Below, piece after piece: positions 7,496 through 12,944 of a DNA stretch of 12,944 nt. The stretch spans positions 1 to 12,944 of the forward strand of contig JAEKKE010000393.1 of NCBI GenBank assembly GCA_019510535.1, read 5' to 3'. The notes below the pieces were generated by a model. The model was not told the origin of the DNA. It worked only from the letters and a program-made list of their open reading frames with translations, and did no database searches. The first letter of the stretch is position 1, and each line of letters opens with the position of its first letter. Position numbers and translations under genes: made by a program. This DNA is from Acidobacteriota bacterium. GTDB taxonomy: Bacteria; Acidobacteriota; Terriglobia; Terriglobales; Acidobacteriaceae.

Positions 7496-10400
7496 TTAGA
7501 AGAGGATTCGTCCGCCAATTTGAATCTGACGGGGCACGCCGTAGGCACCGGTGATCTTACCGAAGTTGCCGGAGTTGAGCGAGGTCGTCGGATTGCCAAG
7601 ATTGACGAGGTTGAAGACGTTGTTAACCTCGGCACGAAGCTGGAACTTCACCGCTTCATAGACGCCGAAGTCGCGGAAGATCGCGGCGTTGATAACACGG
7701 TTTCCAGGGCCGAAGTAGTTGTTGCGGCGGGTTGTGCCATCCAGTCCACCAGGTCCGACACCTGCAGGGCACGTTGCCGTGCTGCCGGTATAGGAGCAGA
7801 AGGCGGGTGGATTGAAGTACGAGTTGATCTTGTCGGCGCGTGAACGTCCACGGATAATGCCCACGTCCGCGTTGCCGGAGAGATTGGCGCGGTCGGAGGT
7901 GTAGCCGTCGAAGTTGTTGTCCACACCGGTGGTGACGCTGAACGGTGTTTTCCAGATTGCGGAGATATTGGCCTGGTGACGCAGGTCGGTATCGCTGCTG
8001 CCGTACTCATCCTGCATACGGTTGAAGTCCTGTGCGGTGCCGATCACTGCGCCGCTGTTGTTCACCGAGGCGCTCGACAGTGTCTTCGACCAGGTGTAGA
8101 ACGCCTTGACCGAGAACTGATGGCTCAGACGCTTCTCGCCTGTGATCTGCAGACCGTGATAATTGGCTCGCTGCTTGGACTGGATGAGGTTGATGATGCC
8201 GAGACCTCCCTGGATGGGACGGCGGGAATCATAGTTGCTGGTGGTACTCGTCGTCACGCCATTCACCGGACTGGTGGCGGTGGCATAGATCGGGTAGTTG
8301 ATATCCGGAGCAAAGGGAACATCATGGCTGAACGAGCCGACATAGCTGACGGAGACAGCGATCGAGTTCGTTACCTGCTGCTGGACGGAGAAGTTGGTCT
8401 GATAGACATATGGCCACTGGTAGTCCAGATCGATGCCCTGAACCTGTGCCGGAGAGATAAACGGCCGCGGGTTCTTTGGGTCATAGACATACGGATACGG
8501 GTTGCCATTCGGGAAGGAGCGCGCGTCGCCGTAGATGTCCGTCATCGACTTGATGAAGCTATAACGATTGCGGACAGCAAAGGGCTGGAAGTTCGAGACG
8601 CCGTTCCACTCGTTGCCGGAGACTGAACCGAAGAAGAGGCCGAAGGCTCCGCGAACGGCGGTGCGGCCGTTGCCGAACGGGTCCCAGGCAAAGCCCACGC
8701 GAGGTGAAACGTGGTGCCAGCGCGTTGCGACGATGCCACGGTCGACACCCTTATCGCCGACGACCAGCAGACCGGTCGGAGCCGTGGGATAGATCGTCGA
8801 CTTTTGTCCGGCGATGAAGGTCGACTGACGATCCTTCGGGTCGGTCGGCGAAGTCTGTACATCCCAGCGAAGGCCCAGGTTGAGGGTCAGGTTGCGGAAG
8901 ATGCGATAGTCGTCCTGGGCAAAGATGCCGCTGAACCATGAGTTATCGGCTGCTTGAACAGGGGAGTCCTGGTTCATCGTAGCCGGAAGACCAGCGATGA
9001 AGTCGGAGATCTCAGCGTTCGTGCGTGCGGTGGCGCGCTGGAAGGCGAAGACACCATAGTTGTTCAGGTAGGTGTACTGCAGATCCTTGTTCAACGAGGT
9101 CTCAGCACCGAAGGAAAATGTGTGTTTGCCGCGCGTAATGCTCACAACATCGCGCAGAGAGTAGAAGTTGGTCCCGGTGACCGGGCCGCTGATCGCCTGA
9201 GCCGCGGTGAAGTATCCGCTGACCGTCAGCTGCGGCAGCATGGACGCGCCCTGGATACCGAAGCTTGAGCCAAAGTCGGCCAGCGACACTTGTGGCGTAT
9301 TGATGCGGCCGCCGATCATACGCGTGTAGTTCAGCCAGATCTGGTTGACGACATTCGCCGACGGCGTCCAGGTATCGGAGAGGTTGCCGTTTTGCTGGCG
9401 ATAGACAAAGTTCTGGCGTGACCAATCGATGTTGCCACCAGGGCTCTGCTGCTGATTGCCGGCGGTGTTGAAGTACATCCCCTGCACCCGATGGGTACCG
9501 ATCTGATGATCGACCTTGATCAGGAATTCATCCGTATTCAGCGTGCTGGGAATGATGCCCTGCCAGCGGTAGGTGGTGCGGCCGGAGGCAGTGTCGATAC
9601 CGGTGGCGTTGGGAAGGGGAATGCGGGCGAGAAGGCGCTGTACCGTTGGATCAAGTTGGCTGGATGCCAGCTTGTTACCCGGACGGGGCGTACGCGTGAC
9701 AGGATCGCAGACGACGAAGACGACGCTGGAGCTATTGGTCGGGCAAGCGGTCGGGGTGCCACTCGCGGGCAGGTTGGCGCTGAAGTCACCGGCACGCTGG
9801 GCAGCAGTGGGGACAAGGGCGCCGTTGTAGGTGCTCGACGTGATCTGGCGAAGACCGGCGTACGAACCGAAGAAGAAGGTCTTGTCCTTCCAGATAGGAC
9901 CGCCCAGCGTTGCTCCGAACTGGTTGCGGTGAAGCGGAGCCTTCGGTCCAGGAGCGCTGAAGGCCGGAGCGGCGGCGAAGTTGGTCTCACGGTGGAACTC
10001 GAAGATCGATCCGTGGATCTTGTTGGTACCGCTCTTGGTGACGACGTTGACCAGGCCGGAGGACATACGACCGTACAAGGCGTTGTAGTTGTTGGTCTGG
10101 ACGTTGAACTCGCGCAGCGCATCCGGGTTGGGCAGAACGTTACCGGTATTGCGGATGAAGGTCATGTTCAGTCCGCCATCGAGGTAGTAGCTGACAGAGC
10201 CGACGAAGTTATCGGTTCCGCCGTTCATGTAGACCACCTGCTGCGGATACCCCAGGGTATTGACGTTGGAGCTGGCTTGGACACCCGGCGTGAGGGTGAG
10301 CAGGTCATAGACGTTACGGTTGACGATCGGCAGGTTGTCGACTTCCTGGTTGGTGACCGTGCGGCCCAGGGTCGCGTTCGAGGTCTCAACCAGTGGAAGC

Positions 10401-10762
10401 TCGTTGGACGAGACGTCAACGGTCTGCGTAGCCTCGCCGATATTCAGGCTGGCATCGAAATGGACCTCGGCATTCAGCGTCAGCACCACCCCTTGCTGCT
10501 GCTTGCTCTGGAAGCCAGCGGCCTCAACTTTCAGGGAATAGGTGCCGACGGGAAGGAAGTCCAGACGGTAGGCTCCGTCCGCGCCGGATGTGACCTGACG
10601 GGTGAACTGGGTTTCCTGATTGATTGCTGTGACCTGGGCGCCCGGGATGACCGCGCCGGATGTGTCCTGGATATTGCCGACGATCGTCGCCGTGGTGAGC
10701 TGTGCCTGAGCAATCCCTGCGACAAGCAGGAAAAGCAGCAGCAGTCTGCCGAACATCTTCAT
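7496..10762 (-). CDS. Oar-type TonB-dependent outer-membrane receptor
   Basis: The predicted protein has 1088 residues and starts with a clear Sec signal peptide (residues 1-21, ending GIAQAQ). Residues about 23-107 form a carboxypeptidase-regulatory-like beta-sandwich (IVGNIQDTSGAVIPGAQV; GADGAYRLDFLPVGTYSLKV). A plug domain follows at about 125-245, with VDNLPIVNRNVYDLLTLTPG at 141-160 and SSGLVNVVTKSGTNKIHGS at 234-252. The remainder is a 22-strand-type barrel ending in IGGRILF, with the terminal phenylalanine used for outer-membrane insertion. Length and order match the Oar-like receptors that are abundant in Acidobacteria. It is the first gene of the operon, and the three enzymes downstream suggest import of oligosaccharides. 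No SusD partner is encoded nearby. Cysteine pairs in predicted loops (for example in PTACPTNSSSVVFVVCD) may form extracellular disulfides. Function is firm at family level, and the cargo is inferred. Confidence 0.92.
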   Translation of the reverse strand: MKMFGRLLLLFLLVAGIAQAQLTTATIVGNIQDTSGAVIPGAQVTAINQETQFTRQVTSGADGAYRLDFLPVGTYSLKVEAAGFQSKQQQGVVLTLNAEVHFDASLNIGEATQTVDVSSNELPLVETSNATLGRTVTNQEVDNLPIVNRNVYDLLTLTPGVQASSNVNTLGYPQQVVYMNGGTDNFVGSVSYYLDGGLNMTFIRNTGNVLPNPDALREFNVQTNNYNALYGRMSSGLVNVVTKSGTNKIHGSIFEFHRETNFAAAPAFSAPGPKAPLHRNQFGATLGGPIWKDKTFFFGSYAGLRQITSSTYNGALVPTAAQRAGDFSANLPASGTPTACPTNSSSVVFVVCDPVTRTPRPGNKLASSQLDPTVQRLLARIPLPNATGIDTASGRTTYRWQGIIPSTLNTDEFLIKVDHQIGTHRVQGMYFNTAGNQQQSPGGNIDWSRQNFVYRQQNGNLSDTWTPSANVVNQIWLNYTRMIGGRINTPQVSLADFGSSFGIQGASMLPQLTVSGYFTAAQAISGPVTGTNFYSLRDVVSITRGKHTFSFGAETSLNKDLQYTYLNNYGVFAFQRATARTNAEISDFIAGLPATMNQDSPVQAADNSWFSGIFAQDDYRIFRNLTLNLGLRWDVQTSPTDPKDRQSTFIAGQKSTIYPTAPTGLLVVGDKGVDRGIVATRWHHVSPRVGFAWDPFGNGRTAVRGAFGLFFGSVSGNEWNGVSNFQPFAVRNRYSFIKSMTDIYGDARSFPNGNPYPYVYDPKNPRPFISPAQVQGIDLDYQWPYVYQTNFSVQQQVTNSIAVSVSYVGSFSHDVPFAPDINYPIYATATSPVNGVTTSTTSNYDSRRPIQGGLGIINLIQSKQRANYHGLQITGEKRLSHQFSVKAFYTWSKTLSSASVNNSGAVIGTAQDFNRMQDEYGSSDTDLRHQANISAIWKTPFSVTTGVDNNFDGYTSDRANLSGNADVGIIRGRSRADKINSYFNPPAFCSYTGSTATCPAGVGPGGLDGTTRRNNYFGPGNRVINAAIFRDFGVYEAVKFQLRAEVNNVFNLVNLGNPTTSLNSGNFGKITGAYGVPRQIQIGGRILF

Positions 10763-10766
10763 ACGT

Positions 10767-10773
10767 ACCTCCT
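10767..10773 (-). promoter_or_regulatory. Consensus Shine-Dalgarno of the receptor gene
   Basis: AGGAGGT on the minus strand lies 4 nt before the ATG at 10762. It is a full anti-Shine-Dalgarno match and the strongest ribosome site in the window, consistent with an abundant outer-membrane protein at the head of the operon. Confidence 0.85.
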
Positions 10774-10813
10774 AAAGCGGCCTGGCGTTTGAACCTGTGC
10801 ATGTGCCAGAGCC

Positions 10814-10831
10814 CTCCGCCACGCAGCGGAG
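10814..10831 (-). promoter_or_regulatory. Small hairpin in the receptor mRNA leader
   Basis: CTCCGC and GCGGAG form a 6-bp stem around a 6-nt loop, about 50 nt before the receptor start. No U-run follows it, so it is not an intrinsic terminator. It may affect mRNA stability or be incidental. Confidence 0.3.
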
Positions 10832-10899
10832 CCCGCCTTCTCACCTCTTGTCAGGGTGTATGGGCAAAGCAGCGCCAACCTTCGTTTCCCATGAGAACG

Positions 10900-10916
10900 A
10901 CTTGCAAGTGACTCAC
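10900..10916. promoter_or_regulatory. Two adjacent palindromes, candidate operator
   Basis: ACTTGCAAGT (10900-10909) is a perfect 10-bp palindrome. It overlaps GTGACTCAC (10908-10916), a 9-bp palindrome centred on C. The pair lies in the middle of the divergent intergenic region, where a dimeric regulator of both genes could bind. The assignment is based on symmetry and position only. Confidence 0.35.
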
Positions 10917-11050
10917 GGTTTGTATCCAGGTGTCGGCTGGTAAGTGGTTTTTATAGAATGAGATGGATATATTGTTGCAGCTTGTTTCAAACGTCGGGAC
11001 GCGCCGTCTGCGATTGCCGTATGATGAACTCTGCCCCGGAAATGAGCACC

Positions 11051-12274
11051 ATGAAGACAGATTGGGCGGCTTGGCAGCCGGTCACCGCGCAGGAACGAGA
11101 GACCGTTCTGCGGGAGATGGAGTCGATCCTCGCCAGCCCTCACTTCTGCAACAGCAAGCGGTATCCGGCATTGCTGCGGTATGTGGTGGAGAGTTCGCTG
11201 AACGGCAGGGGAGACCTCAAAGAACGGACGCTGGGCATTGAGGTCTTTCAACGCCCGGCGGACTACGATACCAATGCCGATACGATCGTCCGCTTTACGG
11301 CGGGTGAGGTTCGGAAGCGGCTGTCGCTCTACTACCGCGACCATCCAAATGACCGCTTGCAGATCGTTCTGCCGACAGGGTCGTACACACCGGAGTTTCT
11401 TGTTTCGGAAGAGGCGTCCGCCGGAACTCCTGTATTAAAGGAGGGACCAGCTACAGCTCTTTCAGTGGACGTGCTTCCGGGGCCGGACGCGGTAATCACG
11501 AATGAGCATGCGCCGTCGTCTGGTGGGCGCCGTCGCAACTGGATCGCGGGCGTCAGCCTGTTGTTGCTGGCAACGGCAGCGGTCAGCACATGGAGATTCC
11601 GGCCGCACCGGACCGATGTGGTCGATCGGTTCTGGCGCCTGGTTGGAAGTGAAGGACGCAGCACCCTGCTCTGTCCTGGAGGTGTCGTCTTCGCTCCAGA
11701 GAGAGCATCGGGAGTCGCCACCGCCGGCAAGGATATCCAGTATCCGTTCGTCTCGATGCAAATCGCGACGTCGATAGGGCAGCTCGGCGGTCTACTGCAG
11801 CGTGAGGGCGTCCGGTACGAGGTGCAGTCGTCGGTCGCGCTGCCGCTGACGGAGTTGCGAGACCGTCCGGTAGTTCTGCTGGGCGGATACAACAACGACT
11901 GGAGCATCCGGCTGCTTTCCGACCTGCGTTATCACTTCAGTACGGAGCCGGAAGGAACCATCCTGGACGCACAGGACCCCGCAAAGCATTGGGAGCGTGA
12001 CCGTACCCGTTCCTATTCGAGCGCTGATGACTATGCCCTGGTCGCCCGCTTCCGTAATCCGACTACCGGAAATATTGTTGTGGTACTCGCAGGTCTGGGA
12101 CGAAACGGTACGGAGGCTGCGACGGAGTTCGTCAGCAATCCCGATTATCTGGAATGGCTCAGGGTGCGGATCGGTGATGGACTTGGCCAGAAGAACATCG
12201 AGGTCGTGCTGAAGACCAGCGTGATCGACGGAAAGACGGGAGCGCCCTCGGTCGAAGCCTTCTACGCCTGGTAG
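11051..12274 (+). CDS. Single-pass membrane protein with winged-helix-like N-terminus, putative one-component regulator
   Basis: The predicted protein has 407 residues from the ATG at 11051. In-frame ATGs also lie at 11042, 11024, 11021 and 10958. The site at 11051 has GGAA about 9 nt upstream and the others have no better site, so the start is uncertain. Residues 11-117 form a charged helical domain. RKRLSLYY (88-95) followed by QIVLPTGSYTPEF (104-116) resembles the helix-plus-wing ending of OmpR/CadC-type domains, which is my inference. Residues 163-183 (WIAGVSLLLLATAAVSTW) form one transmembrane helix preceded by arginines, predicting a cytoplasmic N-terminus. Residues 190-407 form a probable periplasmic domain with RPVVLLGGYNNDW (272-284) and GNIVVVLAGLGRNGTEAA (340-357). 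I recognise this architecture as common in Acidobacteria but have no experimentally defined name for it. Its divergent position suggests control of the receptor operon. Confidence 0.75.
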   Translation: MKTDWAAWQPVTAQERETVLREMESILASPHFCNSKRYPALLRYVVESSLNGRGDLKERTLGIEVFQRPADYDTNADTIVRFTAGEVRKRLSLYYRDHPNDRLQIVLPTGSYTPEFLVSEEASAGTPVLKEGPATALSVDVLPGPDAVITNEHAPSSGGRRRNWIAGVSLLLLATAAVSTWRFRPHRTDVVDRFWRLVGSEGRSTLLCPGGVVFAPERASGVATAGKDIQYPFVSMQIATSIGQLGGLLQREGVRYEVQSSVALPLTELRDRPVVLLGGYNNDWSIRLLSDLRYHFSTEPEGTILDAQDPAKHWERDRTRSYSSADDYALVARFRNPTTGNIVVVLAGLGRNGTEAATEFVSNPDYLEWLRVRIGDGLGQKNIEVVLKTSVIDGKTGAPSVEAFYAW

Positions 12275-12299
12275 CCGGCGCCGCATTTGTTTGTCATCC

Positions 12300-12316
12300 C
12301 CCTAGCATGACTAGGG
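12300..12316 (+). terminator. Weak hairpin after the membrane protein gene, possible terminator
   Basis: CCCTAG, a 5-nt loop (CATGA) and CTAGGG form a 6-bp stem 25 nt past the stop codon. The downstream sequence TTCGTATAGTT is only moderately T-rich, so termination would be inefficient. It could also be a protein-binding site. Confidence 0.35.
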
Positions 12317-12482
12317 TTCGTATAGTTCTCATTTAATTGGTCTGAATGGCCATATCGTTGGCTAGAAGAACGGCTTCCATACCACTGAAACTCCCCAGAG
12401 GGGTGCAGATCAACTCCGACCCGCCGCCTATTGAGATCATTCACTGGTACTTATTTGAAATCTTTCTCTACAAACTGAACGA

Positions 12483-12510
12483 GTCAAGCGGTCTCTGGTA
12501 TTGGCTTGAC
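12483..12510. repeat. 7-bp inverted repeat upstream of the radical SAM gene
   Basis: GTCAAGC (12483-12489) and GCTTGAC (12504-12510) are perfect inverse copies separated by 14 nt. The centre-to-centre distance of 21 nt is two DNA helical turns, as expected for a dimeric regulator site. Alternatively it could form a leader hairpin just before the ribosome site at 12534. Confidence 0.4.
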
Positions 12511-12533
12511 CAAAGAAATGCATCGAACAGAAC

Positions 12534-12538
12534 AGGAG
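12534..12538 (+). promoter_or_regulatory. Shine-Dalgarno site of the radical SAM gene
   Basis: AGGAG lies 5 nt before the ATG at 12544. It decides this start over the in-phase ATG at 12346, which has no such site. Confidence 0.8.
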
Positions 12539-12543
12539 AGAAG

Positions 12544-12944
12544 ATGAAAAAGTCCGAAATATTGCATGCTTGGACGAGAATCCTGTCCGGACGCGCACCG
12601 TCCCTGTCCATCGAAATCACCAAAGAGTGCCCGCTGCGTTGCCCAGGTTGTTATGCATTCGACGCGGCCCATCTCGGCAGTGAAACTTCGCTGCGTCAAC
12701 TCTCCGACTTCAAAGGGGATGAGTTGGTAGACCGCATTCTCGCGATTCTTGACGAACGCAAACCTCTGCACGTGTCCCTCGTAGGCGGAGATCCATTTGT
12801 TCGCTATCGTGAACTCGAAACCTTGATCCCACAGATCGAAGCTCGTGGTATTCATACCCAGATTGTCACAAGCGCTTTTCGTGTCATCCCGACGGAGTGG
12901 CGTAAATACAAGAGGCTGAACGTGGTAGTTTCTATCGATGGTTT
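12544..12944 (+). CDS. Radical SAM protein (N-terminal part, cut by window end)
   Basis: There are 133 complete codons and no stop before the window ends. Residues 29-36 read CPLRCPGC, the CxxxCxxC motif that binds the 4Fe-4S cluster used to cleave S-adenosylmethionine. VSLVGGDPFVRYREL (77-91) contains GGDP, the variant of the GGE motif that contacts the SAM amino group, and VVVSIDG (127-133) is the usual later strand of the partial TIM barrel. The N-terminus ILHAWTRILSGRAPSLSIEIT has no signal peptide, so the enzyme is cytoplasmic. The C-terminal part, which would show a SPASM, twitch or other accessory domain, is missing, so no reaction can be assigned. It is unlikely to belong to the glycan operon because it lies beyond the regulator with its own leader. 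Confidence 0.88.
   Translation, partial: MKKSEILHAWTRILSGRAPSLSIEITKECPLRCPGCYAFDAAHLGSETSLRQLSDFKGDELVDRILAILDERKPLHVSLVGGDPFVRYRELETLIPQIEARGIHTQIVTSAFRVIPTEWRKYKRLNVVVSIDG

Larger units (their letters stand above)
10763..11050. promoter_or_regulatory. Divergent control region between the receptor operon and the membrane regulator
   Basis: These 288 nt separate two divergently transcribed genes and carry no convincing gene. The receptor leader must start here and could be up to about 190 nt long. An AT-rich patch at 10947-10960 reads TATAGA on the + strand and TATAAA on the - strand, so it could hold a -10 element for either direction. I could not pair it with a good -35 box, so no promoter is called precisely. 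Two adjacent palindromes (10900-10916) and a small hairpin (10814-10831) lie within the region. Confidence 0.6.
12275..12543. other. Gene-free AT-richer intergenic stretch
   Basis: These 269 nt between the membrane protein and the radical SAM gene are visibly less GC-rich than the flanking genes. They contain two short inverted repeats (listed separately) and a CCCC-AGA-GGGG mini-hairpin at 12393-12403. An open frame of 66 codons from the ATG at 12346 runs in phase into the radical SAM gene. It uses AGA, ATA and TTA codons and has no ribosome site, so I treat it as non-coding. No RNA gene or clear promoter was recognised. Confidence 0.6.

Noticed and set aside
7480..7635. N-terminal extension of the lyase into the receptor gene
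   Set aside because: The extra residues are low-complexity and would precede the Tat signal; the Shine-Dalgarno at 7491-7487 fits the GTG at 7479.
9491..10792. 433-codon open frame on the + strand opposite the receptor gene
   Set aside because: It is antisense to a clear TonB-dependent receptor, has G/V/D/R-biased composition typical of a shadow frame in GC-rich DNA, and shows no domain or ribosome site.
10958..11050. Longer N-terminus of the membrane regulator from ATG 10958
   Set aside because: The added residues are cysteine- and arginine-rich with no Shine-Dalgarno, and they would run through the probable promoter region.
10763..11050. Sigma-54 promoter (TGGCAC near 10807 on the - strand)
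   Set aside because: TGGCAC is present but no TTGC-type -12 element follows at the right distance.
12346..12543. 66-codon in-phase extension of the radical SAM gene
   Set aside because: It is preceded directly by a TGA, has no ribosome site, uses rare AGA/ATA/TTA codons, and the ATG at 12544 has a good AGGAG.
12484..12855. 123-codon open frame on the - strand at the window end
   Set aside because: It is antisense to the radical SAM gene, whose + strand frame carries the CxxxCxxC and GGDP motifs.

Overview
The window looks like a GC-rich chromosome segment from an acidobacterium, most likely Terriglobia (subdivision 1: Terriglobus, Granulicella, Edaphobacter and relatives). The best clues are a 1088-residue Oar-type TonB-dependent receptor with an N-terminal carboxypeptidase-regulatory-like domain, several Tat-exported carbohydrate enzymes, and a single-pass membrane protein of a type I associate with acidobacterial genomes. 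This placement is inference, because there is no rRNA gene or other marker here.

Layout. (1) Positions 1-1386, + strand: the last codons of an unidentified gene, then a Tat-exported Gfo/Idh/MocA-family oxidoreductase. (2) 1418-1448: a strong hairpin that can terminate transcription from both sides of a convergent gene pair. (3) 10762 down to 1469, - strand: a tight four-gene cluster, read in the order TonB-dependent receptor, PL5-like polysaccharide lyase, GH2 glycosidase, GH105-DUF4861 protein. Gaps are 16 nt, 18 nt and a 1-nt stop/start overlap, so it is almost certainly one operon. (4) 10763-11050: a 288-nt divergent control region with two adjacent palindromes. (5) 11051-12274, + strand: a membrane protein with a possible DNA-binding N-terminus, one transmembrane helix and a probable periplasmic domain, proposed here as the local regulator. 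(6) 12275-12543: a gene-free, AT-richer stretch with two small inverted repeats. (7) 12544 to the window end, + strand: the start of a radical SAM protein, cut by the window edge.

Proposed joint function. The operon reads as a compact polysaccharide utilisation locus for a uronic-acid-containing glycan. The receptor would import oligosaccharides across the outer membrane. The lyase would cleave the uronate backbone by beta-elimination, leaving 4,5-unsaturated uronyl ends. The GH105 domain would remove those ends and the GH2 enzyme would remove a beta-linked sugar. No SusD-like lipoprotein is present between or beside these genes. The Gfo/Idh/MocA enzyme lies convergently and may act on a released sugar in the periplasm. 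The exact polymer (alginate, glucuronan, pectic or other) cannot be decided from this sequence.
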